A stretch of 38,744 nt of DNA from SAR324 cluster bacterium lautmerah10 (GCA_001469005.2 LNZD02000036.1:1-38744); one strand, 5' to 3'; shown: positions 1-8,672, counted from the stretch's first letter. The notes: a model not told the origin generated them from the sequence alone. Translations and numbers: made by a program.

Positions 1-987
1 GTCCATATCCGTTTTTTCAGCATCAGGGTTTTGGCTCAACTCCAAAAATTTGTCCTTGCTGTAACTACCAATGTTTCTGGTGTAGTAATTAATACCAATA
101 TAATCCACAGGGTGTGAGATTATTTTCAAATCATGCTCAAGAACAAGAGGTTCCACATTGGGTTCAAAACGATTAACGATATGCGGATAATTTCCCTCGA
201 GGATTGGTTCAAGGAACCAATGGTTTCCTCCTGCTTCAGCAATTTTTGAAGCAATGTAGTCATCATATCGATGGGTCTTTGGACTCATAGGCCCCATATT
301 CAGGACAATTCCGTTTTGACAGTTTGGAACATTCGTACTCAAAACCTGCATTGCTAATCCATGAGCAAGCAGAAGATGGTGTCCTGATTGTTTTGCGTAT
401 CGTATATTGGAGTGACCGGGAGCATGGACCCCATATCCATATCCTAGAAACGCCGAACACCAAGGCTCATTTAACGTAGAGAAACTATAAACCGAGTCAC
501 CTAAGGCTCTACTAACAAGATCGGCATAGTCCTGAAATCTAAAGGCCAAATCTCTATTCAGCCAACCTCCTCTATCCTCCAGATATTGGGGCAAGTCCCA
601 GTGATAAAGCGTGACATAGGATTTGATCTCCAATTTTTGAAGACGGTCTAAAAGCTTTTTATAAAAATCCAACCCCTTTTGATTGGCCTGCCCTTTTTCA
701 TCCATAACTCGAGGCCAAGCAATCGAAAGCCTATATGCCTCAAACCCCATTTCTTTTACTAAATCGAGGTCTTCCTCCCACCTTTTGTAGTGTTCACATG
801 CTGGATTTCCTGTGTCTCCATTTTTGACCTTATTCGGTTGTTCACAGAATGTATCCCAGATTGAGGGGATTCTTCCATCTTCTGATACAGCTCCCTCTAT
901 TTGAAAAGAGGAGGTCGCAACCCCTAAGGTGAACTCAGAATCAAGGATTTTCGAAGAGGATGGCAATGAAATTTTGAAGTTACTCAT
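1..987 (-). CDS. Family 1 glycoside hydrolase (beta-glucosidase-like), 3' end cut by window
   Basis: The 329 visible codons run from an ATG at 987 off the left edge without a stop. The product should hydrolyse beta-linked glucosides or related disaccharides, probably in the cytoplasm because no signal peptide is visible. The GH1 fold is recognisable from the N-terminal GVATSSFQIEGA segment, the YRLSIAWPR strand, the TLYHWDLPQYLEDRGGW block and the TLNEPW motif, whose Glu is the general acid/base. The VDYIGINYYTR segment follows. The nucleophile motif (ENG) should lie beyond the window. The gene diverges from a LacI-type regulator across 126 bases that hold an operator-bearing promoter, so it is probably induced by its substrate. 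No clear Shine-Dalgarno precedes the ATG. The exact sugar cannot be told. Confidence 0.93.
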   Translation of the reverse strand, partial: MSNFKISLPSSSKILDSEFTLGVATSSFQIEGAVSEDGRIPSIWDTFCEQPNKVKNGDTGNPACEHYKRWEEDLDLVKEMGFEAYRLSIAWPRVMDEKGQANQKGLDFYKKLLDRLQKLEIKSYVTLYHWDLPQYLEDRGGWLNRDLAFRFQDYADLVSRALGDSVYSFSTLNEPWCSAFLGYGYGVHAPGHSNIRYAKQSGHHLLLAHGLAMQVLSTNVPNCQNGIVLNMGPMSPKTHRYDDYIASKIAEAGGNHWFLEPILEGNYPHIVNRFEPNVEPLVLEHDLKIISHPVDYIGINYYTRNIGSYSKDKFLELSQNPDAEKTDMD

Positions 988-1022
988 GTGTGTGAAACTG
1001 GTCTGTTGATTTATTTTTGGTG

Positions 1023-1051
1023 ATCATATGTAATCGATTTCAAAAAATCAA
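1023..1051 (-). promoter_or_regulatory. Sigma70-type promoter of the GH1 gene
   Basis: On the minus strand a TTGATT -35 box (1046-1051) and a TATGAT -10 box (1023-1028, five of six consensus bases) are separated by exactly 17 bases. The transcript would start about 30 bases upstream of the glycosidase ATG. The LacI-type operator fills most of the spacer. Confidence 0.6.
1029..1042. promoter_or_regulatory. LacI-family operator
   Basis: The 14-base site TGTAATCGATTTCA fits the LacI/GalR half-site consensus TGNAANCGNTTNCA at every fixed position, including the central CG. It lies between the -35 and -10 boxes of the glycosidase promoter, so bound repressor would exclude RNA polymerase. The adjacent LacI-type protein is the obvious ligand; that pairing is inferred. 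Confidence 0.72.
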
Positions 1052-1060
1052 ACTTGATTG

Positions 1061-1090
1061 TTGGAACTCCACCAAATCAAAGTTTATATT
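1061..1090 (+). promoter_or_regulatory. Possible promoter of the LacI-type regulator
   Basis: TTGGAA (1061-1066) and TATATT (1085-1090) are spaced by 18 bases. Transcription would begin near 1097, just before the ATG at 1114. If real, it rules out the upstream in-frame TTG at 1054 as the start codon. Confidence 0.3.
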
Positions 1091-1113
1091 CAAAATCTCC
1101 CATATTTGGACTG

Positions 1114-2163
1114 ATGCCCCTAAAAGGATCGAGAAAGCAAAAAAAAACTGTCAAACCTCCGACTCTAGCTGATGTCGCAAAATTTGCAGGAGTTTCAACA
1201 GCAACAGTAAGCAGGGCCATCTCAAATCCTGAGGTGCTTAAAGGTAAAACGAAGCAACGCGTTCAGGAGGCAATTGAGAAAACGGGGTATGTTGTTAATG
1301 AGGCGGCAAGAAGTCTAAGGAAAAATAAAGCTGGGGCAATCCTTGTCATGGTTCCGGCTGCTTCAAGCCAGTTTTTCTCATTGGTTTTGAGCGGTCTTGA
1401 ATCAGAAGCCTCAAAATCCGACTACAACATTCTGGTTGCCAACACAGGAGATGATTTTGAAAAGGAAAAACAATTATTCAATTATGTGAAAAGTAAAAAA
1501 GCCGATGGAGTATTGATATTCAGTGGAAGATTCCCGTCATTGAATGAGTTGGTGGAAGATTCTTTTACTCCTCCAGTGGTCGCGGTGAATGAGCGGATTG
1601 ATAAGACAGACATACCTACAGTCGCAGTAGATGGATATCAAGCAGCCAAAATCATAGTCAAATTCTTACATGGGATGGGACACGAGCGAATTGGACATGT
1701 AAGTGGACCATCAGATCGTATATCGTCTGCCTTAGATCGATTAAATGGTTACCGGGATGGAGTAAATGAACTTGGCATAAAATCTCACTGGATTTACAAA
1801 ACTGAATATAATATTGAATCTGTAGTTTCAGCGGCCCGAGAATGGATCTCACTTACTGATCGACCATCAGCAGTTTTTTGCTCCTGTGATGAGGTTGCAT
1901 ATGGGTTCAACTCCATGTTGTATCGAAGCGGCTTCCGAGTACCCAAAGATGTCTCCGTTGTAGGATTTGATGACATACCACTTTCTGAATTTTCCATACC
2001 ATCTCTAACCACCTATCATCAACCTTATAAAAAAATCGGCATTCAGGCTGTCAAAAAACTTCTTCAGCAAATAAAAAATCCTAAAGAAAAATTAGAGGAT
2101 GAATTCATTCAGGGGGAACTTCTCATTCGTGAGAGCACAAAAAGACTTGAAAAGTTATCCTGA
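1114..2163 (+). CDS. LacI/GalR-family transcriptional repressor
   Basis: This 349-residue repressor has the classical N-terminal helix-turn-helix (TLADVAKFAGVSTATVSRAI, from about residue 17). The hinge helix follows (Y-V-V-N-E-A-A-R-S-L-R), then a periplasmic-binding-protein-like effector domain with the usual segments ending in VVGFDDIPLSEF and a TTYHQP segment. It is expected to bind DNA as a dimer and to release it on binding a sugar. The open frame extends to a TTG at 1054, but the ATG at 1114 lies downstream of a plausible promoter and gives a normal leader length. It diverges from a GH1 glycosidase, and a perfect family operator lies between them, so it most likely represses that gene and possibly the downstream SDR and isomerase genes. 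Confidence 0.93.
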   Translation: MPLKGSRKQKKTVKPPTLADVAKFAGVSTATVSRAISNPEVLKGKTKQRVQEAIEKTGYVVNEAARSLRKNKAGAILVMVPAASSQFFSLVLSGLESEASKSDYNILVANTGDDFEKEKQLFNYVKSKKADGVLIFSGRFPSLNELVEDSFTPPVVAVNERIDKTDIPTVAVDGYQAAKIIVKFLHGMGHERIGHVSGPSDRISSALDRLNGYRDGVNELGIKSHWIYKTEYNIESVVSAAREWISLTDRPSAVFCSCDEVAYGFNSMLYRSGFRVPKDVSVVGFDDIPLSEFSIPSLTTYHQPYKKIGIQAVKKLLQQIKNPKEKLEDEFIQGELLIRESTKRLEKLS

Positions 2164-2211
2164 AGTCTATCAAAAAATTCCAGTTTGGATTCAATAACAT
2201 TCCTGAATTGA

Positions 2212-2946
2212 ATGATGGACTTTGAACTCGAAGGGCAAAATTTTGTAGTCACCGGGGCCGCCCGGGGAATCGGACTGGCCATCAGCCGCCGGCTCACGGA
2301 ACTTGGCGCCTCGGTTTCCGGATGGGATTTGAATCAGGATGCCATGTCCAGAGAGTCCCTATTCCGTCATCGGTTGCGGGTCGATGTGTCTGATGAAAAA
2401 AGTGTCAATGATGCCGCAGAAGCAACCCTCAGCCACTTTGGAGTCATCCATGGACTGGTTGCCAACGCAGGAGTCAACGGCCCGACCAAACCGGTCTGGG
2501 AATATTCCCTGGAAGAGTGGGACAAGGTGATTTCCGTGGACCTGACCGGGGTTTTTCTCACCAGCCGTGCTTTTTTGAATCACTTCAGGGATCAGGATTA
2601 TGGAAGATTGCTGATTGTCGCATCGGTTGCAGGCAAGGAGGGCAACCCCGGGGCCTCACCCTATGGCGCGGCCAAAGCTGGTGTGATCGGGTACGCCAAA
2701 GGCCTGGCCAGGGAACTGTTGCCTTCCAAGATCACCGTCAACTGTCTCGCTCCCGCAATCACGGAAACGGAACTTTTTGAAGAAATGAGCGAAAGCTACA
2801 TTCAGGAAAAGAAATCCAGAATCCCGATGGGACGTTTCTGTACCACTGAGGAAATCGCGGACATGGCCGCCTGGGTGGTCAGCCCGCGCTGCTCCTTCAC
2901 CACCGGACAGATCTTCGACCTCACCGGAGGAAGAGCCACCTACTGA
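2212..2946 (+). CDS. SDR-family NAD(P)-dependent oxidoreductase
   Basis: This 244-residue classical short-chain dehydrogenase carries the cofactor glycine motif TGAARGIG (14-21), NAG (85-87), and the catalytic Ser138, Tyr151 and Lys155 in the Y-x-x-x-K pattern. An acidic residue at the end of the second strand (Asp39 in GWDLN) favours NAD over NADP. The C-terminal GG-containing segment (DLTGGRATY) is intact. It probably oxidises or reduces a sugar, sugar acid or polyol, which fits a LacI regulator and a GH1 enzyme upstream and an isomerase-like protein downstream. Its stop overlaps the next ATG (TGATG), indicating translational coupling. Two adjacent ATGs at 2212 and 2215 could serve as start. 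Substrate unknown. Confidence 0.92.
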   Translation: MMDFELEGQNFVVTGAARGIGLAISRRLTELGASVSGWDLNQDAMSRESLFRHRLRVDVSDEKSVNDAAEATLSHFGVIHGLVANAGVNGPTKPVWEYSLEEWDKVISVDLTGVFLTSRAFLNHFRDQDYGRLLIVASVAGKEGNPGASPYGAAKAGVIGYAKGLARELLPSKITVNCLAPAITETELFEEMSESYIQEKKSRIPMGRFCTTEEIADMAAWVVSPRCSFTTGQIFDLTGGRATY

Positions 2947-3776
2947 TGGAAAACCTCACCCTCGAGGAACTTTGTGTCCATCAGGTCTGCATCTGGAAAA
3001 AAAGCAGTTTCCGAGAATCTCTTGAATGCATGGCGAGGAACGGCGTTTTCAAAACCGCCGTCTGGAACCCCCTGTTGGATGAGACCGAACTGAAATCTGC
3101 AAAACAGAATCTTATTGATTCCGGGGTCAAAGCCATTTCGATGTGTCCTCTGGTTTTGCTGGATGAGGATGCCTATCCCGATCCGAATGGACGACTGAGT
3201 GCCCACCAAAAGTTCCTGGAAAATGCTGCAGAGTTGGGTGTTGAAAGCGTGGTGGTCATCACCGGCGGATTGCCTTCCGGCAGTCGGGACCTGAAAGAAC
3301 AAAGGCTGAGGGTTCAGGAAGAACTGTCGCTCCTGATTCCATTGGCCAAAGCAACCGGGGTCAGATTGGCCCTCGAACCACTCCACCCGATGGTATGCGG
3401 ACACCGTTCGGTCATTTCAACCCTCTCAGAAGCAAACGAAATCCTGGATAGCCTGGATGCCAATGAAACCCTGGGGATCGCTGTCGACAGTTATGCACTG
3501 TGGTGGGATTCTTCGCTGGAAGAACAAATCGAACGCTCAGGCCAGAGACTGTTTAATTTTCATGTCTCAGACTGGCTGCACGAAACCCGGGATGTGCGCC
3601 TTGACCGCGGGATGCCCGGAGATGGAATCATCGATAATAGGCTGATTCGGAGTTGGATGGAAAAAGCCGGATTTCAGGGTTCCGTGGAAGTCGAAATTCT
3701 TTCCGAATTCAACTGGTGGAAACAGGAGCCCGAAGTTGTCCTGCAAAGCATTGTTAAATCTTTGCCAAATCTTTGA
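2946..3776 (+). CDS. Sugar phosphate isomerase/epimerase-like TIM barrel protein
   Basis: This 276-residue protein belongs to the xylose-isomerase-like/AP-endonuclease 2 barrel superfamily. The four expected metal ligands are visible: Glu144 (LALEP), Asp181 (AVDSYALWWD), His206 (FNFHVSDW) and Glu250 (VEVEIL). A GMPGDGIID segment near residue 222 is typical of the sugar epimerase branch. It probably interconverts ketoses or inositol-type intermediates. The ATG overlaps the stop of the SDR gene, so the two are translated together and likely act in one short pathway, perhaps on the sugar released by the GH1 enzyme. The last codons overlap the -35 box of the downstream transporter promoter. Substrate unknown. 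Confidence 0.87.
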   Translation: MENLTLEELCVHQVCIWKKSSFRESLECMARNGVFKTAVWNPLLDETELKSAKQNLIDSGVKAISMCPLVLLDEDAYPDPNGRLSAHQKFLENAAELGVESVVVITGGLPSGSRDLKEQRLRVQEELSLLIPLAKATGVRLALEPLHPMVCGHRSVISTLSEANEILDSLDANETLGIAVDSYALWWDSSLEEQIERSGQRLFNFHVSDWLHETRDVRLDRGMPGDGIIDNRLIRSWMEKAGFQGSVEVEILSEFNWWKQEPEVVLQSIVKSLPNL

Positions 3777-3801
3777 CAACAGAATTTCCGATTGCTAAAG
3801 T
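3773..3801 (+). promoter_or_regulatory. Sigma70-type promoter of the liv operon
   Basis: A perfect TTGACA -35 box (3773-3778) is followed after exactly 17 bases by TAAAGT (3796-3801, four of six). It overlaps the stop codon of the preceding gene and gives the ABC transporter operon its own promoter, with a leader of about 70 bases. Confidence 0.6.
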
Positions 3802-3819
3802 GGCGGACTTTATTGAATT

Positions 3820-3839
3820 AAATCTGAGATTCCAGATTT
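3820..3839 (+). other. Hairpin in the liv operon leader
   Basis: AAATCTG (3820-3826) and CAGATTT (3833-3839) form a perfect 7-bp stem with a 6-base loop, midway between the predicted transcription start and livF. It could stabilise the leader or act in attenuation. There is no leader peptide or riboswitch fold that I recognise. Confidence 0.35.
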
Positions 3840-3875
3840 CGGGGAAAAAACAGTTTTTACAGGAACGGTTGACGA

Positions 3876-4613
3876 GTGCTTGAAATCAAAAATGTTCATG
3901 CAGGATATGGAAAATTAAAAATCCTGCGTGGAATCAATTTATCCGTTCCCAAAGGAAAAATCATTGCCCTGCTCGGTGGAAACGGCACCGGAAAATCGAC
4001 CCTCCTCAAAACCATCTCGGGGCTGCTCCCGCTGATGGAGGGCTCCATCGAATTCGACGGTCAAATCCTGGATAAGAAAAAACCCCATGAAATCGTCAAA
4101 GCCGGTCTGGTACAGGTAACACAATCCAAAGAGTCTTATCCGGCAATGACGGTAGAGGAAAACCTCATGGTAGGATCCTATGTCCGTAATGACCGCCATG
4201 GCGTCCAGCAGGATTTGGAAAAAATATACGAATTCTTCCCGATTCTGAAAACACGCCGCAAGACCCTTTCCGGAACCCTGAGCGGCGGGGAAGTGCAGAT
4301 GCTGGTTATCGGCAGGGGGCTGATGGCGAATCCAAAGATGCTGATGCTGGATGAACCGAGTGCAGCACTGGCTCCCAAGGTTGTTCTCGAAATCTTTTCC
4401 AACATTTATAAGATCAGTCAAACCGGAGTTACCATCCTGATCGTCGAACAAAATGTCCGAATGGCGCTGCTCCTCGCAGAATACGGATACATCATCCGGG
4501 ACGGAGTGATCATGCTCGAAGGAAAATCGGACAATCTGATTCATGATTCCTCGGTGCGTGAATCCTTTTTGGGAGGAACCGTGGCAGACACCAGCAGGGA
4601 ACTTTCTGCATGA
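3876..4613 (+). CDS. livF: Branched-chain amino acid-type ABC transporter, ATP-binding protein LivF
   Basis: This is one of the two ATPases of a HAAT-family importer, 245 residues, the usual LivF length. Visible motifs are Walker A GGNGTGKST (residues 34-42), ABC signature LSGGE, Walker B MLMLDEPSAAL, and the LivF/LivG-type switch VEQN. It would drive uptake of a branched-chain amino acid or another small organic substrate from the periplasm. I chose the GTG at 3876 because the product begins directly with the family's MLEIKNVHAGYG. It is the first gene of a five-gene operon ordered livF-livH-binding protein-livM-livG, behind a strong promoter. Having livF first is less common than livF last. 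Confidence 0.93.
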   Translation: MLEIKNVHAGYGKLKILRGINLSVPKGKIIALLGGNGTGKSTLLKTISGLLPLMEGSIEFDGQILDKKKPHEIVKAGLVQVTQSKESYPAMTVEENLMVGSYVRNDRHGVQQDLEKIYEFFPILKTRRKTLSGTLSGGEVQMLVIGRGLMANPKMLMLDEPSAALAPKVVLEIFSNIYKISQTGVTILIVEQNVRMALLLAEYGYIIRDGVIMLEGKSDNLIHDSSVRESFLGGTVADTSRELSA

Positions 4614-4630
4614 CCGAAAAGGACTAAAAC

Positions 4631-5533
4631 ATGGAATTCGATTTTAATTCTCTTTTTGCATTTATCATTTTCGGGGTCACCATCGGGGTGGTCTACGGAA
4701 TGGTAGCCCTGGGGATCTCGCTGATTTATTCAGGTCTGGACATCGTGCATTTTGCCCATGGTGAAATTTACATGTTCGGTGCATTTTTTGGGCTGGTACT
4801 GGCCAAGGACATGAGCATTCCTTATCCTGCAGCGCTGATCGGTGCGATGATTCTGGCAGGCTTGATGGGAATGCTGATCGAAAGGGTGTTCTACCGACGG
4901 TTAACGCGTTCTGGAGGCGGTTACACGGTCGCAGGGATGGGTATGATCATCTGCGGTTTCGGAATGTCGGTGGCGCTGATGAATGTTGCGTTCCTGATCT
5001 GGGGTGCTGATGCGGAACCCTTTTCCATCGACCTTGGAATGCCGCTTCAAATTGCAGATATTTACATTCCTCAGAGTTATCTGCTCACCGCTGTGGTTTC
5101 TTTTGCGTTGATGGGACTGCTTCATTTCTTCCTCAAATACACCAAAATCGGACTGGCAGTCAGAGCCGTAGCGCAGAATAAGGACATCGCTTACCTGATG
5201 GGCATCAACGTCCCGGTTTTCATCTCTCTTATTTTCGGACTGGCCTGCGCACTGGCAGCCGCCGCAGGTGTCCTGATCGGGCCAATGCAGTCGGTCCAGG
5301 TGGAGATGGGTTATCTGATGCTGATGAAAGCCTTCGCCGCGGCAGTTGTTGGAGGATTCGGCAGTCTCCCCGGAGCGCTGCTGGGAGGAATCCTGGTGGG
5401 CATTTTTGAAAATCTTGGAGCGGCCTACATCTCTCCAAGTCATAAAGATATATACGCCTTTTTGCTTCTGATCCTGGTTTTGATGATCCGTCCTTCGGGT
5501 CTCTTCGGGATCGAGGCGAAAGTCAAGGCATGA
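4631..5533 (+). CDS. livH: Branched-chain amino acid-type ABC transporter permease LivH
   Basis: This 300-residue inner-membrane permease is made of about eight hydrophobic segments. It has the LivH start pattern (GVTIGVVYGMVALGISLIY), followed by a HFAHGEIYM segment typical of the family, and near the C-terminus the ATPase-contact loop AVGGFGSLPGALLGGI. It pairs with LivM to form the translocation pore. The gene lies 17 bases after livF and 57 bases before the binding-protein start. Confidence 0.93.
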   Translation: MEFDFNSLFAFIIFGVTIGVVYGMVALGISLIYSGLDIVHFAHGEIYMFGAFFGLVLAKDMSIPYPAALIGAMILAGLMGMLIERVFYRRLTRSGGGYTVAGMGMIICGFGMSVALMNVAFLIWGADAEPFSIDLGMPLQIADIYIPQSYLLTAVVSFALMGLLHFFLKYTKIGLAVRAVAQNKDIAYLMGINVPVFISLIFGLACALAAAAGVLIGPMQSVQVEMGYLMLMKAFAAAVVGGFGSLPGALLGGILVGIFENLGAAYISPSHKDIYAFLLLILVLMIRPSGLFGIEAKVKA

Positions 5534-5590
5534 ACCACTTCGTGCCTTAATCGCACAAATGTGCAAAACCTTTTTCTAAGGAGCGAGCAA

Positions 5591-6793
5591 ATGAAGAAAG
5601 GTAATAAAATCATTTCGATCTTTGTCCTGGCGGGCATGATCCTTTCAGCGGCTTCAGCGCTGGCAGGAGAAATCCGCATCGGCATCACCATGCGGATGGT
5701 CAGTGAAAACGGCCAGAAGTATGGTCAGATGGTGATGGACGAAATCGACCTGATCAACCAGGCCGGTGGAATCAACGGCAATCAAATCAAAGCCACTCTC
5801 ATGAATGATGAGTGCAAATCCGACAAAGGTGTCGCGAACGCAAACAAACTGATTTTCCAGAACAAGATTCACCTCTTGATCGGATCAACCTGTTCTTCCG
5901 TGTCCCTTCCCATCGTGGATGTGACGGCCAAAGCGGAAGTTCCACAGATCATCCCGCATTCCACGAATGGGAAAATCACCCAAAAGGGAAGCGCCTGGGT
6001 ATTCCGTGTTCCGGTTTCAGGCCGTTATTACGCGGGGGTGAACGCTAAATATGTCGGTGAAAACATCGGCATGAAGATCGCCTACATCTGTGCCGCCGAT
6101 GCCGCATCACAAAACGACTGTGATGCAATGCAGAAGCAGATGCGCATGCAGCATGGTGCTGAGCCGGTCTATGTTGCTCAGGTTCAGGAAAAGGAAGTCG
6201 ACTTCCGGACTCACATGCAGAAGATCAAATCCGCAGGTGTGGATGGAATCATGGTCGCCGCCCTTGCTGAAACCATGGCAAGAGCCCTGGTCCAGTCTTA
6301 TGAAGCAGGCATCGGACCTGATGTTCGACGCATCGGTTCATCTTCAGCATCCAACGCACCCGTACCGAAAATTGCCGGTGATGCCGTCAAAGGCGTTTTC
6401 TACGCGGCTGCCTACTCTGACGCCGACACACGCCCGGTGGCACGGCTTTTCAACGAAATGGTTCGCAAAAGGTATGGAATCCATGCCCCGGATCATGATT
6501 TCTCCCAGGCGTACGACCTGATTCGAATCGTTGAAATCGCGTTGAACAATGCCAAGGTTTCCTTGACCAGCAGTTCCCTCAAGGCGGATCGTGCTGCCAT
6601 CCGTGATGCAATTGCAGGAATCCGCAATTACCAGGGTCTGGCCTCCGGTCCGATCAGTTTCTGTTCTGATCCCTCACCAGTCTGCAGGGACGGAAACAAG
6701 ACTCCTGTCCTGATTGCCTACACCAAGGGTGGAGAGCAATATGAAACAGAGATCCTGGCACGTGTAACCATGCCGATTGATTTCGGTCTCTGA
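5591..6793 (+). CDS. Periplasmic branched-chain amino acid-type binding protein
   Basis: This 400-residue precursor has a Sec signal peptide (MKKGNKIISIFVLAGMILSA, then cleavage after ASALA). It is followed by a type I periplasmic-binding fold: IRIGITMRMVSENGQ at the mature N-terminus, then NQAGGINGNQIKATLMNDE, typical of the LivK/amide-binding group. It delivers the ligand to LivH/LivM. The frame extends to 5561, but the ATG at 5591 has an AAGGAG Shine-Dalgarno nearby and makes a proper signal peptide. It sits inside the operon, and a stable hairpin follows its stop, which may raise its level over the permeases. Ligand unknown; amides, urea, aromatic acids and amino acids are all possible for this family. 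Confidence 0.9.
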   Translation: MKKGNKIISIFVLAGMILSAASALAGEIRIGITMRMVSENGQKYGQMVMDEIDLINQAGGINGNQIKATLMNDECKSDKGVANANKLIFQNKIHLLIGSTCSSVSLPIVDVTAKAEVPQIIPHSTNGKITQKGSAWVFRVPVSGRYYAGVNAKYVGENIGMKIAYICAADAASQNDCDAMQKQMRMQHGAEPVYVAQVQEKEVDFRTHMQKIKSAGVDGIMVAALAETMARALVQSYEAGIGPDVRRIGSSSASNAPVPKIAGDAVKGVFYAAAYSDADTRPVARLFNEMVRKRYGIHAPDHDFSQAYDLIRIVEIALNNAKVSLTSSSLKADRAAIRDAIAGIRNYQGLASGPISFCSDPSPVCRDGNKTPVLIAYTKGGEQYETEILARVTMPIDFGL

Positions 6794-6801
6794 TGATTCA
6801 A

Positions 6802-6829
6802 CCTCCGGGAGGTCAAGGCTTCCCGGGGG
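6802..6829 (+). terminator. Intra-operon stem-loop after the binding-protein gene
   Basis: CCTCCGGGAG (6802-6811) pairs with TTCCCGGGGG (6820-6829) in a 10-bp stem with two G-U pairs and an 8-base loop, starting 9 bases after the stop. There is no U-tract, so it may be a 3'-end stabiliser or partial terminator rather than a full terminator. Confidence 0.5.
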
Positions 6830-6859
6830 TGTTTCGGTATTTCCAAAAATTTCTATTCC

Positions 6860-7885
6860 ATGATCGGATTTTTTACAGGCGTTGAGGCCTTTTTCACAGG
6901 TCTTTCAAGAATCCATCGCCTGCTTCCCTGGATCCTAGCGTATCTTCTGCTGCTTCCACTCCCGTTTCTGTTGAAGTTTGGCATCAGCGAATACTATGTG
7001 GATCTTGCCAATCGGGCCTGTCTCTTCATCCTGCTTTCGGTCGGTCTGAACATCGTCAAGGGATTCTGCGGCCAGGTCACCGTGGGCCACATCGGGCTTT
7101 ACGCGATTGGAGCCGTCACCTCCGCTTTGCTGGCCATCAATTACCAACTGCCCTTCTGGGTCAGTGCCCCGATTGCCATCCTGATCACCGGACTCGCCGG
7201 AATCATCGTAGGACTGCCTTCGGTCAGGCTTGAAGGTGCCTATCTTGCCCTGGCCACCCTCGGTTTGGGAGAATCAGTGCGGATCATGATTGCCGTCACT
7301 CCCGCCTTCGGGTCGAGCACAGGGATCATGATGATTCCCGAGCCCAAAATCGGAGAATTCATTTTCAACAGTTTCGAAAGTTATTATTACCTGGTGATGA
7401 CCTGCGCGATCATCGGCATCTACCTCTCCTTTGCAATCTTGCGTTCTTCGACGGGGAGAGCGTTTCAGGCAATCCGTGAGGATGCGATTGCCGCTTCGGT
7501 GGCAGGAATCAATGTGCCGTTCTATAAATTATTGGCCTTCGTCATCAGCGCCCTCTATGCGGGACTCGCAGGAGCATTGTTTGCCCATATGCCACCGGGA
7601 TACCTCCATCACAACAATTTCACCATCATCGAAATGGTGACCCTCCTGCTCATGGTCGTTCTGGGGGGGATCGGAAACATATGGGGAGGTGTGATCGGTG
7701 CCATCGTGGTAACCGTGATCTATGACCAGACCAAGGATTATTATTTTTACCAACCCCTGATCTTCGGCATCATCATGGTGGTCATGGTCGTTTTCATGCC
7801 CCATGGCATCGGTGGTGTGGTGAAACAGGCGATGATCAAACGCAAGTTCATCGAAAATCAAGAGGAGTCCCGTGGCTCTGCTTGA
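6860..7885 (+). CDS. livM: Branched-chain amino acid-type ABC transporter permease LivM
   Basis: This 341-residue permease has about nine membrane segments. It carries the LivM hallmark near residue 70 (GQVTVGHIGLYAIGAV), the VGLPSVRLEGAYLALATLG block, the RAFQAIREDAIAA cytoplasmic loop and the VVLGGIGNIWGGVIGA loop that contacts the ATPase. The start ATG at 6860 lacks a strong Shine-Dalgarno and lies after the intra-operon hairpin. The 3' end overlaps livG by 14 bases, which implies coupled translation of permease and ATPase. Confidence 0.92.
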   Translation: MIGFFTGVEAFFTGLSRIHRLLPWILAYLLLLPLPFLLKFGISEYYVDLANRACLFILLSVGLNIVKGFCGQVTVGHIGLYAIGAVTSALLAINYQLPFWVSAPIAILITGLAGIIVGLPSVRLEGAYLALATLGLGESVRIMIAVTPAFGSSTGIMMIPEPKIGEFIFNSFESYYYLVMTCAIIGIYLSFAILRSSTGRAFQAIREDAIAASVAGINVPFYKLLAFVISALYAGLAGALFAHMPPGYLHHNNFTIIEMVTLLLMVVLGGIGNIWGGVIGAIVVTVIYDQTKDYYFYQPLIFGIIMVVMVVFMPHGIGGVVKQAMIKRKFIENQEESRGSA

Positions 7886-8672
7886 AACCAAAGGTTTGAG
7901 CAAAAGTTTCGGCGGGGTGCAGGCACTTCAGGATGTCGATGTTCACATCGAAGAAGGTTCCATTCATGGTCTGATCGGACCGAACGGATCCGGAAAATCC
8001 ACTTTTTTCAATGTGATCAGCGGGGTCTATCGTCCTGATTCCGGAAGTTCCGTCCTCTTTGACAACCATGAGATCAGCCAACTCCCTCCCCACAAAATTA
8101 CTGAACTCGGTATTTCAAGAACCTTCCAACTGCTTCGGCTTTTTCTGGAAATGACGGTGCTGGAAAACGTAATGGTCGGCTATCACTGCCACACTCCTTA
8201 CGGATTTCTCTCCCCGATTCTTCAGGGTTCCAAAGTCCGGGAAGCAGATGAAAAAATCCAGGATGAGATGATTGAAATGCTCCAGTTTCTTGGTCTCGCC
8301 AGTTATGCCAACCTCCCTGCAGGGGAACTCTCCGGAGGCCAGCGCAGGCTTCTTTCATTGGGGAGAGCCATCGCGATGAAACCCAAACTGCTTTTGCTTG
8401 ATGAACCCGGTGCCGGACTTTCCCCGGTCAATGTCGATCACCTGATGCACACCATTCTCTCCCTCAAGGAAAAATACAAACTGACGGTGGTGGTGGTGGA
8501 ACACATCCTCAAGGTGGTGATGAATACCTGTGAACGGATCACCGTTCTGGACCACGGCCAAAAAATTGCCGAAGGATCACCCGAAGAAGTCAAGAATGAC
8601 CATGCAGTGATCGAAGCCTACCTCGGAAGGGAAATGGCCGACGAGGACATCCGTCAGGTTATCCGGGCCTGA
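7872..8672 (+). CDS. livG: Branched-chain amino acid-type ABC transporter, ATP-binding protein LivG
   Basis: This 266-residue second ATPase of the importer shows Walker [10 protein letters not shown], the family-specific [12 protein letters not shown] segment, signature LSGGQRR, Walker [14 protein letters not shown] and the VEHIL switch region. Its C-terminus ([18 protein letters not shown]) is typical of LivG. The GTG start at 7872 lies inside the livM reading frame, preceded by AGAGGAG. It ends the operon; about 300 non-coding bases follow. Confidence 0.93.
   Translation: MALLETKGLSKSFGGVQALQDVDVHIEEGSIHGLIGPNGSGKSTFFNVISGVYRPDSGSSVLFDNHEISQLPPHKITELGISRTFQLLRLFLEMTVLENVMVGYHCHTPYGFLSPILQGSKVREADEKIQDEMIEMLQFLGLASYANLPAGELSGGQRRLLSLGRAIAMKPKLLLLDEPGAGLSPVNVDHLMHTILSLKEKYKLTVVVVEHILKVVMNTCERITVLDHGQKIAEGSPEEVKNDHAVIEAYLGREMADEDIRQVIRA

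Noticed and set aside
3939..4544. 201-residue open frame opposite livF
   Set aside because: Antisense to an ATPase with intact Walker motifs.
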